From: Leptospiraceae bacterium
Lineage (GTDB): Bacteria > Spirochaetota > Leptospiria > Turneriellales > Turneriellaceae
Length of the DNA stretch: 6,492 bases
Reading direction: 5' to 3'
NCBI GenBank assembly: GCA_025057195.1
Contig: JANWWX010000075.1
Span: 1 to 6,492 of the forward strand
The notes beneath the pieces were generated by a model. That model was given only the letters and a program-made list of their open reading frames with translations. It was not told where the DNA came from and did not search any database. Positions 1-6,483 of the stretch are shown in pieces. Position numbers and translations under genes: made by a program. The stretch's first letter is position 1; each line of letters opens with the position of its first letter.

Positions 1-252
1 CCGATGCTCGATTTACAAAAGGACTATCCTGAAGCCGCGCTGACTTTTTCGGGCAGCCGGCCCCTCAGCGCCAGCGAAGTGGCGGAAACCATTGTCAATG
101 CCATTGGCAAAGATGTGGTGGAAATAGCCCTGCCGACTTGGCGTGCTTTTTTAGCCAAAACAGCGAGTGCGCTGCCGCAGATCACACCCCTCCTTGCAGA
201 CACACTGCGCCGGGTTGGCCTTGCCAACCAAGAAAAATACCAAAAGGGCTGA
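1..252 (+). CDS. C-terminal end of a probable short-chain dehydrogenase/reductase (partial, 5' end outside window)
   Basis: The reading frame is open from the first base and stops with TGA at 250-252, so only about 83 C-terminal residues are visible. They contain no catalytic Tyr-x-x-x-Lys or Rossmann glycine motif, which would lie upstream. The match is to the tail of classical SDR oxidoreductases: an SAxEVAETIVNAI helix, as in the 'pEevAeaivrai' segment that follows the SDR core, then a 'vEIALPTWRAFLAKTASALP' stretch and a final 'LLADTLRRVG' helix. In the family this tail comes after the substrate-binding loop of NAD(P)-dependent enzymes. The substrate cannot be judged. The ATG at base 4 is probably internal. 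The stop codon shares one base with the start of the ankyrin lipoprotein gene (TGATG), which suggests translational coupling. The SDR assignment is an inference from a short fragment. Confidence 0.6.
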   Translation, partial: PMLDLQKDYPEAALTFSGSRPLSASEVAETIVNAIGKDVVEIALPTWRAFLAKTASALPQITPLLADTLRRVGLANQEKYQKG

Positions 253-704
253 TGCGAGCGGCGTGCAGCATTATTCTGCTATTGCTTTTAGCCTTAGGTT
301 GTGCTTCGCGCAAGCCGCGTGTAACTGATCCCCAAGAGGAATTCTTCCAGGCAGCTGCCGAGGGCGATTTGGCCACAATCGAAAAAGAAATCCAAACTGG
401 TGGGGTCAACCGCAAAAGCCGCCATGGCTATACAGCGCTCATGGTCGCCTCCGAGCGCGGGCAAAAACTGGTGGTCGAAAGGCTGTTGAAAGCCAACGCG
501 GATGTCCATGCCCTCAACCAGTTCGGTTGGGATGCGTTGATGCTGGCAGCGGTCAATGGCCACCAAGATGTGGTGCGCCTGCTCATTGCGGCCGGTGCCA
601 ACGTGCGCTACCGTAGCCCCAGTGGCGAAACTGCCTTACTTTTGGCCGAACGCGGCAACCACAGCGAGGTTGTCCGAATCTTACGTGAGGCCGGAGCCCG
701 CTGA
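252..704 (+). CDS. Small ankyrin-repeat lipoprotein
   Basis: A 150-residue protein. Residues 1-17 look like a lipoprotein signal peptide: Arg2, a hydrophobic run at 7-15, then ALGC with Cys17 as the lipidation site. Ala18 at +2 would suit outer-membrane sorting under the E. coli rule. After a short linker come an N-terminal cap (about 28-55) and three ankyrin repeats at about 58-90, 91-123 and 124-149, with recognisable G-TALM-A, GWDALMLAA-NGH and GETALLLAERGNH cores. Ankyrin stacks bind proteins; the partner is unknown, though the neighbouring exported heme/propeller protein is a candidate by position. The frame stays open upstream to an ATG at 138, but the start at 252 is preferred because it puts the signal peptide at the N-terminus and gives a TGATG junction with the upstream gene. 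AGGG at 245-248 is closer than usual for a ribosome-binding site. Lipoprotein and ankyrin calls are firm; the role is unknown. Confidence 0.85.
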   Translation: MRAACSIILLLLLALGCASRKPRVTDPQEEFFQAAAEGDLATIEKEIQTGGVNRKSRHGYTALMVASERGQKLVVERLLKANADVHALNQFGWDALMLAAVNGHQDVVRLLIAAGANVRYRSPSGETALLLAERGNHSEVVRILREAGAR

Positions 705-708
705 CTTG
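693..708 (+). promoter_or_regulatory. Shine-Dalgarno-like GGAG and TTG start of the heme/propeller gene
   Basis: GGAG at 693-696 lies 9 bases before TTG at 706-708, a good spacing. This decides the start call: the first in-frame ATG after the ankyrin gene falls at residue 65, behind the CxxCH motif. The upstream in-frame ATG at 556 would bury the signal peptide about 50 residues inside the protein and overlap the ankyrin gene by 149 bases. A second TTG at 718 is possible but is too far from the GGAG. Confidence 0.55.
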
Positions 709-2211
709 CACCACTTTTTGGCCAAAGGCTATTTTTTATGGATTGCCGTCGTTTTGGCTGCACCGCGCTGTGAGGTGGCGCGTTTCAGCGAATTCCGCGG
801 TGAGAAGTTGCGCACGCAAGCAGCCGCCCTGAGGGAGGGTAAAAGGGCTGCAGAAAAATTTTGCTCCGGCTGCCACCTTTTACCACAGCCAGAGTCGATG
901 AGCCAAGATAATGCCAATTTTGTACTCGCGTATATGGGGCTTTTTTTAGGCATCGATGCCTCACGGACGCTCGACGAGGCCGAACGGACGCAGTTCCGCC
1001 AACGCTACGAATTCCTAAAGCGCACTGGCCAAATTCCCAGCCGCCCGCAGCTGCAGCCGGAGGAGTGGCAATTCCTGCGCAACTGGTATTTGGCGGTGGC
1101 GCGGCATCCTTTCGTTTCCAGCGAGCCTGCTCAACCAGCAAAACTCACACCTTTACCTTTTGCTGATGCCGGTGTTACCATGCTGCTGCGCACCAGCGAT
1201 GGTTATGCGGTGGGTGGTGGGCTTTCGGGCCAACTTTTCTTCCTCGATGCGCAGTTCAGGACTGTGGCGGCAGTCAAACTCGATTCACCGCCAGTGCACT
1301 TGATCGAAAAACAAGCAGGGTTTTATGTTTTGACTTTGGGAAGCCTGCTCGGCGCGCTGGAGGGCAGCGGCTCCTCAATCTGGTTCATCGAACGGAAAAA
1401 TAAAAAAGCGCAGCGTTTGCTCCAAGGCCTTGCGCGCTCGGCGCATTTTTTACTCTCCGATTTTGATGGGGATGGCACAGAGGATTTCCTGATCGCCGGT
1501 TTTGGCAGCATCCGCGGCGGGGGACTCCTCCTGGCGCACCGACGCAACGGCCGGTTTGTGCTCGAAAATCTCGCGGCACTCGATTCGGTGGTGCGGCTGG
1601 CGTTGCTTGCTCAAGATGGTACTCACCACCGGCTTTTGGCGCTCACCGGTGGGGCAGCAGAAAAATTGGTCCTACTCGAATCCTATAATGGCCAGTTGGC
1701 CAACACCAAGGTGCTCGCCGAATACCCACCGCATTTGGGTTCAGTATGGCTGGAAGTGGCCGACCTCAACCAGGACGGAGAAAAAGAAATCCTGGTCTTG
1801 AGCGGCGACAATGCCGACGCAGGGCCATACCACGAGACCAAGCCCGACCAAGGATTAAGGATTTACCAGCTTTCAGGACAAAAACTGGTGCAGAGGCATT
1901 TTGAATCGCTGCCCGGTGCGCTGTCTCTGGCGTTGTGGCCACGGCGCGCTGCCACAGCGATCGCAGTTGCCCGCTTCTATAGCGATCCGAAAACACCGCA
2001 GGATCTGACAGTCCTCGAACCTGTCAGTGGTTGGAAATTCCAACGCCGGCACTACAGCCTGGACAGTCGTCCTGTGCTTGTATTGCCGATCGATGCTGAA
2101 GCCCTGCTTGTCGGCAGTGGCAATCTGCCGGTGCTTTTTCGCAGCGAGCAGGGACCCAAGCTGCGCCAGTTCCAGGGTCCGGCTTTGGGCCTTTTGCGCT
2201 TAAAAAATTAA
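706..2211 (+). CDS. Exported c-type heme (CxxCH) protein with degenerate FG-GAP/VCBS beta-propeller
   Basis: About 501 residues from a probable TTG start. Residues 7-20 (Lys, then a hydrophobic run ending near Ala18-Ala19) look like an export signal. CSGCH at 53-57 is a single c-type heme site, followed by LLPQPES and, at 77-83, MGLFLGI, where Met77 could be the distal heme ligand. Residues 110-135 (IPSRPQL...EEWQFLRNWYLAVARHP) match the region after the heme in a family of CxxCH/VCBS proteins, where the motif is usually 'CHLFPEP...MGIxLGI...P.L...W..I..YY'. From about 140 to the end there are propeller-like beta repeats. Only DFDGDGTED (252-260) and DLNQDGEKE (353-361) keep the Asp-rich calcium-loop pattern; later blades have lost it. 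Electron transfer or ligand binding in the periplasm or at the outer membrane is inferred. The reaction and substrate are unknown. The gene starts 1 base after the ankyrin lipoprotein stop. Confidence 0.75.
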   Translation: MHHFLAKGYFLWIAVVLAAPRCEVARFSEFRGEKLRTQAAALREGKRAAEKFCSGCHLLPQPESMSQDNANFVLAYMGLFLGIDASRTLDEAERTQFRQRYEFLKRTGQIPSRPQLQPEEWQFLRNWYLAVARHPFVSSEPAQPAKLTPLPFADAGVTMLLRTSDGYAVGGGLSGQLFFLDAQFRTVAAVKLDSPPVHLIEKQAGFYVLTLGSLLGALEGSGSSIWFIERKNKKAQRLLQGLARSAHFLLSDFDGDGTEDFLIAGFGSIRGGGLLLAHRRNGRFVLENLAALDSVVRLALLAQDGTHHRLLALTGGAAEKLVLLESYNGQLANTKVLAEYPPHLGSVWLEVADLNQDGEKEILVLSGDNADAGPYHETKPDQGLRIYQLSGQKLVQRHFESLPGALSLALWPRRAATAIAVARFYSDPKTPQDLTVLEPVSGWKFQRRHYSLDSRPVLVLPIDAEALLVGSGNLPVLFRSEQGPKLRQFQGPALGLLRLKN

Positions 2212-2248
2212 ATTGGTTTGGATGGCTTTCTTTGCGTATCTTTTTTTT

Positions 2249-3496
2249 ATGCAGGACTTACGAGCCGAGTTTCCGTTTTTTGTGGAAAATCCAGGACTGT
2301 GCTATCTCGATTCTGCCGCCACCTCGCTGAAACCAAAGGCAGTGATCGACGCCCTGGTGCGCTACAATCGTGCAGAGTCGGTCAATGTCCACAGGGGTGT
2401 GTATGCCCTCTCGCAGAAAGCCACTGAGACCGTGGAGGCCGTGCGCGCGCAGGTGGTTGATTTCACACTTGCCCAACGGGAAAACACAGCCATCTTTGTC
2501 CGTGGCACCACCGAAGGGATCAATCTGCTTGCTCATATTTTGACCTCTCCGGAGTCAGAGCTAGCACCTTTTTTTACCAGCTTTGCTTCCCCCAAAAAGC
2601 CAGCCATCCTGCTCAGCGAAGCAGAACACCACGCCAACATCGTGCCGTGGCAGATTGTGGCACGCCGCCATGGCTATGCGCTGTTTTATTTGCCCGTCAA
2701 CAAAGAAGGAGAACTGCAAATTTCCAAAGCCTGGCTCGAAACGATTTTGGCTACGCATGCGCTGCGCATCATCGCGTTGTCGCTGCAGTCGAATGTTACG
2801 GGGATCATCCATGACTTGGCTCCACTGCGTGCTTTGGCCCACGAGCAAGGCAGCATTTTTATCGTCGATGCCGCACAGGCCATCGTGCATGCCCGCACAG
2901 AATTGCGCCAACTGGTTCCTGATTTTGCTGTCTTTTCCGGGCACAAAATTTTCGGCAGCACTGGCGTCGGCGCTGTGGTCGGGGCAAAACCAGTACTCGA
3001 CGCCTGCACGGTGTATCAGGGTGGTGGGGCCATGATTAGCCTCGTCGAAAAGGAGCAGTCGCAGTATTTGGAAGCACCGGCACGCTTTGAGGCCGGCACG
3101 CTGCCGATCGGCGAAATCTATGCTTTGGGCGCAGCCCTTGACTTTGCTAAAAAGCATGAGCAGGCGATCGTGGAAAACGATGCAGAGCTCACAGCGTATG
3201 CCGACGAATGCCTGCGCCGCAACAACATTGGCTTTTTTGGTGACAACACCACGCGCCGCTCAGCCATCTATTCGCTCAGACTCGATGGCATCCACGCGCA
3301 CGACATCGGCACTCTGCTTGACGAGCAGGGCATTGCGATCCGTGCCGGCCACCACTGCTGCCAGATTTTGATGCGTGCGCTTGGGGTTACGGCCACCGCG
3401 CGTGCCTCTTTTTCGGTTTACAATAGCCGTGACGATGTCGATCGTTTAGTGGAAGGTTTGCGCTATGTGCGAAAAATTTTCCGCAAATCGGCATGA
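2249..3496 (+). CDS. sufS: SufS-type cysteine desulfurase
   Basis: A 415-residue pyridoxal-phosphate enzyme that takes sulfur from L-cysteine as a persulfide, giving alanine, for iron-sulfur cluster assembly in the cytoplasm. The class V aminotransferase fold is visible throughout: an N-terminal YLDSAATSLKP (typical SufS), NVHRGVYALSQKAT, RGTTEGINL, then SEAEHHANIVPWQ with His127/128 for cofactor stacking. IVDAAQAIVHA follows, with Asp207 and Gln210 at the cofactor ring, then SGHKIFGSTGVG with Lys233 as the Schiff-base lysine. RAGHHCC carries Cys370 as the persulfide cysteine, and ARASFSVYN lies near the end. Length and the short cysteine loop fit group II (SufS/Csd) rather than IscS. ATG 2249 is preferred because it gives the family's usual N-terminus; the frame is open to TTG 2213 and ATG 2222. 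The cysteine is followed by a second Cys where Ala is common. No SufB, C, D, E or U is present here. The gene overlaps the TonB gene by 4 bases (ATGA). Confidence 0.9.
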   Translation: MQDLRAEFPFFVENPGLCYLDSAATSLKPKAVIDALVRYNRAESVNVHRGVYALSQKATETVEAVRAQVVDFTLAQRENTAIFVRGTTEGINLLAHILTSPESELAPFFTSFASPKKPAILLSEAEHHANIVPWQIVARRHGYALFYLPVNKEGELQISKAWLETILATHALRIIALSLQSNVTGIIHDLAPLRALAHEQGSIFIVDAAQAIVHARTELRQLVPDFAVFSGHKIFGSTGVGAVVGAKPVLDACTVYQGGGAMISLVEKEQSQYLEAPARFEAGTLPIGEIYALGAALDFAKKHEQAIVENDAELTAYADECLRRNNIGFFGDNTTRRSAIYSLRLDGIHAHDIGTLLDEQGIAIRAGHHCCQILMRALGVTATARASFSVYNSRDDVDRLVEGLRYVRKIFRKSA

Positions 3497-4212
3497 CAGC
3501 TACCGCTGATAATAAACCATTTCGCAATGCGTTTGTCTTCTCTTTAGGGCTACACCTATTATTGCTTTTTTTGCTATGGCTTTTGTTCCATCCAGAGGAA
3601 CCACTCCAAGTGGCTTTGGTCATTGAGCGGGAGCCGCTGCGCAAGCAGACCGTCCCGGAGGAAGAAGTACCCCGCAGTCGGCGTTCTCTGCAATCCGAAA
3701 AAAAATCGCAGGCCGCAAAACCCTCGCACCCTAAACGTGCTGTCTCAGCCCTCAACAATCCCTGGTCGGAATACGAAAAACAGCTTTTCCGCAACCAAAG
3801 GGCTGCTTTTGCCAACACGACTGGCGCACAACATAACATACCGCAATGGGGCAGTGAAAACACCGGCCATGCGCAAAAAGCTAGCACCGGCGAAAGTATC
3901 AACGTGCCGGCAGGCAAAAGTAGCACCAGCACACGCTGGAAAAAAGGTGCAGCACGCCGCTTGCTCAGCCTGCCACCGATCGAATATCCAGAAAGTATCC
4001 GCCGCCGCTCCGGGCAGGGAGTGGTTGAGCTTTTGATCGAGGTCAACGAACATGGCCGCGTCGAAAACGTCGAAATCCTAAAATCGTCGGGGATCACCCG
4101 GCTTGACCTTAACGCGCGCAATGCCTACCGGCAGGCGATTTTTTCGCCTTCTGCTTCTGGGGAAAATGCTGTCGGAGTTGTCACCGTAACTTTCCGCCTC
4201 AAAGACGACTGA
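3493..4212 (+). CDS. TonB-family energy transducer
   Basis: A 239-residue protein with the three-part TonB layout. Residues 12-32 form one N-terminal membrane helix holding Ser17 and His21, the same SxxxH spacing as the Ser16/His20 pair that E. coli TonB needs to respond to ExbB/ExbD. Residues 33-155 are a polar, charged periplasmic spacer rich in Lys, Arg, Ser, Asn and Glu; it lacks the long Pro-Glu/Pro-Lys repeats of classical TonB. Residues 161-239 are a TonB C-terminal domain: PPIEYPESIRRRSGQG, VELLIEVNEHGRVENVEILKSSG, a Leu-Asp-containing helix, and a final VVTVTFRL strand. The family carries proton-motive energy to outer-membrane receptors; some members are structural instead. No exbB, exbD or receptor gene is adjacent. 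The start overlaps the sufS stop by 4 bases, and the stop shares one base with the ATPase start. No clear ribosome-binding site is visible. Confidence 0.85.
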   Translation: MTATADNKPFRNAFVFSLGLHLLLLFLLWLLFHPEEPLQVALVIEREPLRKQTVPEEEVPRSRRSLQSEKKSQAAKPSHPKRAVSALNNPWSEYEKQLFRNQRAAFANTTGAQHNIPQWGSENTGHAQKASTGESINVPAGKSSTSTRWKKGAARRLLSLPPIEYPESIRRRSGQGVVELLIEVNEHGRVENVEILKSSGITRLDLNARNAYRQAIFSPSASGENAVGVVTVTFRLKDD

Positions 4213-4967
4213 TGGCGGCCATCCGCACCGAAGGGCTGACCTTAATCCTGGGCGGCAAGACCATCCTGGATAGCATTACGTTTTCCGTGGCAGCAGGCGA
4301 GACCCTTGTGCTCATGGGTAAAAACGGTTGCGGCAAGACCATGCTGCTCAAAACCCTGGTCGGGCTATTTACCCCGCAGCAGGGTTTTGCCGAAATTTTA
4401 GGCCAGAATGTGCATCGGCTGTCGCCGATTGCTCTCGACCAGTTGCGGCGCAAAATCGGCTATGTCTTCCAAAAATCCGGCCTTTTCGATTCACTGCCGG
4501 TGTGGGAAAATGTCGTCTTTGCGCTGCGCCGCTTCAGCGATATGGACCACCACGCGCTGCGCCATCGTGCCACCGAATGCCTCAACCGCACTGGACTCAA
4601 GGATGTTGAGGATAAATTCCCGTCAGAACTTTCAGGGGGTATGCAGAAGCGCGCTGGCATTGCGCGTGCGATTGCCATGTCACCTGAAATTCTGCTTTTT
4701 GACGATCCCACAGCAGGATTAGATCCGGTGCTCACCGATGCGATTGCTGAGCTCATCAAAGAAATCACCCGCACGCTCGGCAGCACCGCCATCGTTGTCG
4801 CGCACGATTTCAACCTTGCCTATAAACTCGCAGACAAAATTGGGCTGATGGTTGCCGGCCGGCTGCACACTGTCCTAACGAAAGATGAGTTTCGCACCAC
4901 CGATGATCCCTATGTCGTGCAGTTCCGCGAAAGCAAACTCACAGGCCCAATTCCCGTAATCGAATGA
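4212..4967 (+). CDS. mlaF: MlaF-type ABC transporter ATP-binding protein
   Basis: A 251-residue cytoplasmic ATPase. Walker A is GKNGCGKT (36-43); the Q-loop is GYVFQKSGLFDSLPVWENV (Gln87), very close to the MlaF/Ttg2A pattern. The signature is LSGGMQKR (140-147), Walker B plus D-loop is LLFDDPTAGLDP (Asp164, D-loop ending about 172), and the H-loop is VVAHD (His198). The C-terminus, with DDPYVVQF followed by TGPIPV, resembles the MlaF tail 'DPxVxQF...GPxP'. In the family this protein powers an MlaE-type permease with an MCE-domain protein (MlaD), moving phospholipids between inner and outer membranes. Those partner genes are absent here, so the substrate is inferred from family only. Residue 165, normally the catalytic Glu, is Asp. 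The start overlaps the TonB-gene stop by 1 base, and ATGA links it to guaD. Confidence 0.85.
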   Translation: MAAIRTEGLTLILGGKTILDSITFSVAAGETLVLMGKNGCGKTMLLKTLVGLFTPQQGFAEILGQNVHRLSPIALDQLRRKIGYVFQKSGLFDSLPVWENVVFALRRFSDMDHHALRHRATECLNRTGLKDVEDKFPSELSGGMQKRAGIARAIAMSPEILLFDDPTAGLDPVLTDAIAELIKEITRTLGSTAIVVAHDFNLAYKLADKIGLMVAGRLHTVLTKDEFRTTDDPYVVQFRESKLTGPIPVIE

Positions 4968-6271
4968 ATCTGAATTCCGGTGGTGGCATCATTGCCGCGG
5001 TGGTCAATCCCACAGCTGAAGGCCGGCTCGAATATTTCGATCGGGCATACTTGCTATGGGATGGCAATGGCGTGATCACCTATTTCCAGAGCGAACCACC
5101 GCCTTTGGAGCAGATGGCGCACCATGAAATCCTGCTGCGCGAAAATAGGGTGGTGCTGCCGGGACTGATTGATCTCCATACGCACCTGCCGCAGTACGAA
5201 TTCGCAGGCATCGGCACAGACGAACTCTTGCCCTGGCTTGAGCGCTATACTTATCCGCAGGAGGCGCGTTTTTGCGATGACAAGCTCGCAGAAAAAGCAA
5301 GCGCCGCCTTTTTCCAAAGCTGCCTCAAGAATGGCACCACTACGGTAGTTGCATACCTTGCACCGTTTTTGCCGGCAGCGCACACCGCATTTGCGGCAGC
5401 CGAAAAAGCCAATTTGCGCGCATACCTTGGGCTAACGCTCATGGATCGCAATGTTCCGGCAACACTCGTGACCAGCGTGGCGCAGGCAGAGCGCAATCTG
5501 GTAGAGCTACTGCAGCACTACCACGGCAAAGGCAAACTGCAGTTGGTCGTCACGCCACGCTTTGCGATGAGCTGCAGTCCGGACTTATTGAGCCTTTGCG
5601 GCGAATTTAGCCGCGCGCACAATTTATTCCTGCAAACCCATATCAGCGAAAATCCAACCGAGATCGCCGAAACATTGCGCCTTTTTCCCAACTGTAAGAG
5701 CTATGCCGCGGTTTATGATAGCCATGGCTGCCTGCACGAACGCACGCTACTCGGCCACGGCATCCACTTGTCCGAGGAGGAAATAGCACTCATCCGCGAG
5801 CGTGCTGCGGTGATCGTGCACTGCCCGCTTTCAAACACCTTTTTGGGCAGTGGCATCATGCCTTACCAAAGGTACCGGGCACAGGGCTTGCGCCTGGGAC
5901 TCGGCAGTGACGTGGCCGCAGGCTATGCCCTGTCGATGCTCTTCGAGGCAAGGCAGATGGTGGAGGTGTCCAAACTGCTTTCGCGTTTCAGCGGCAAGGA
6001 CGAGCGTGCCAACATGGAGCAAGCCATTTTTCAGGCCACGCTGGGCAATGCGCTGGCGCTGGAGCGCCCTGATTTGGGTTCTTTTGCTTTGGGCAAACGC
6101 GCTGACCTGATCGTCATCGACGATTCGCTCTGCGACCCGCTTCTAGGAATGGCGCGCAATGCCTACCATACGCTGCCGGAGAGGCTCAGCCGGATTTTTT
6201 ATCGCGGCCATCCCGACATGGTGCGCGAGGCATTGGTGGATGGCAAGGTGGTATTTGCAGCAGGGTCGTGA
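4964..6271 (+). CDS. guaD: Guanine deaminase
   Basis: A 435-residue amidohydrolase that converts guanine to xanthine and ammonia in the cytoplasm, a step of purine salvage or catabolism. The length matches the family (about 430-455). Metal and active-site residues are visible: DLHTHLPQYEFAG (His72, His74 and substrate-contact Gln77), NGTTT, TPRFAMSCS (Arg199, Phe200, the guanine-contacting TPRF motif), HISEN (His226 zinc ligand, Glu229 proton shuttle), GHGIHLSEEE (His265), HCPLSN and GLGSDVAAG (Asp316). YTYPQEARF after the first motif and SYAAVYDSHG before His265 are also typical of guanine deaminases and argue against TrzN/AtzA-type or SAH deaminases. The C-terminus ends with the usual amidohydrolase segment (LGSFALGKRADLIVID ... 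DGKVVF). No signal peptide is seen. The start overlaps the mlaF stop by 4 bases. No purine transporter or xanthine dehydrogenase lies in the window. Confidence 0.92.
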   Translation: MNLNSGGGIIAAVVNPTAEGRLEYFDRAYLLWDGNGVITYFQSEPPPLEQMAHHEILLRENRVVLPGLIDLHTHLPQYEFAGIGTDELLPWLERYTYPQEARFCDDKLAEKASAAFFQSCLKNGTTTVVAYLAPFLPAAHTAFAAAEKANLRAYLGLTLMDRNVPATLVTSVAQAERNLVELLQHYHGKGKLQLVVTPRFAMSCSPDLLSLCGEFSRAHNLFLQTHISENPTEIAETLRLFPNCKSYAAVYDSHGCLHERTLLGHGIHLSEEEIALIRERAAVIVHCPLSNTFLGSGIMPYQRYRAQGLRLGLGSDVAAGYALSMLFEARQMVEVSKLLSRFSGKDERANMEQAIFQATLGNALALERPDLGSFALGKRADLIVIDDSLCDPLLGMARNAYHTLPERLSRIFYRGHPDMVREALVDGKVVFAAGS

Positions 6272-6283
6272 GATTTCCGTAAG

Positions 6284-6299
6284 CACCCAACGATGGGTG
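6284..6299. other. Short perfect stem-loop
   Basis: CACCCA (6284-6289) pairs with TGGGTG (6294-6299) around a 4-base loop ACGA, starting 13 bases after the guaD stop. No T run follows it directly, so it is not a terminator alone. It may protect the 3' end of the mRNA or slow the polymerase before the hairpins further on. Confidence 0.35.
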
Positions 6300-6310
6300 G
6301 TGCAAAATGT

Positions 6311-6360
6311 CTTGGGGTCACTACTGACCCAGACCAAGAAATCCAGAATTTCTATTTTTT
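6311..6360 (+). terminator. Probable Rho-independent terminator of the operon (two hairpins and T6)
   Basis: GGGTCA (6315-6320) pairs with TGACCC (6325-6330) around CTAC, and CTTG/CAAG flanks can lengthen this stem with a bulge. Directly after it AGAAAT (6337-6342) pairs with ATTTCT (6348-6353) around CCAGA and is followed by A and six T (6355-6360). The position 40-90 bases after the guaD stop fits the end of a transcript. The stem next to the T run is AT-rich and only 6 bp, so it may be weak without the GC-rich hairpin before it. Confidence 0.45.
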
Positions 6361-6454
6361 ACCGTTTTGTGCCACTGGCTTGGCGGTGTTGGGTGGTTTG
6401 GAGGATGAAAAAAGCAAAAATTCGGTGTAAATATAGCCCGAAACACCCCACATT

Positions 6455-6483
6455 TTGACTTCCATATCGCAATTACTGAATAT
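6455..6483 (+). promoter_or_regulatory. Weak sigma-70-like promoter candidate reading out of the window
   Basis: TTGACT (6455-6460) matches the -35 consensus at five of six bases. After 17 bases comes GAATAT (6478-6483), a poor -10 that keeps only the second A, fifth A and last T. It lies after the probable terminator and faces a possible gene beyond base 6492. Chance occurrence is quite possible in this AT-richer stretch. Confidence 0.25.

Noticed and set aside
138..251. N-terminal extension of the ankyrin lipoprotein to ATG 138
   Set aside because: It would bury the signal peptide 38 residues inside the protein and overlap the dehydrogenase frame; the start at 252 explains both the lipobox and the TGATG junction.
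556..705. N-terminal extension of the heme/propeller protein to ATG 556
   Set aside because: It lies inside the ankyrin repeats of the upstream gene in another frame and would remove the N-terminal signal peptide.
2561..3157. Minus-strand open frame (198 codons) inside sufS
   Set aside because: It is antisense to the conserved core of the cysteine desulfurase, and no domain is recognised in it.
3387..4121. Long minus-strand open frame (244 codons) across the sufS end and TonB gene
   Set aside because: It mirrors two well-supported plus-strand genes, shows no recognisable domain, and has low-complexity shadow-type composition.
6390..6448. Long-range pairing of GGGTGGTTT (6391-6399) with AAACACCC (6441-6448)
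   Set aside because: It needs a bulge and a loop of about 40 bases, and no T run or conserved element goes with it.
6405..6458. Seventeen-codon open frame beginning MKKAKIRCKY after GGAGG
   Set aside because: GGAGG runs directly into the ATG with no spacer, the frame is very short, and it lies in the non-coding tail; it is most likely chance.
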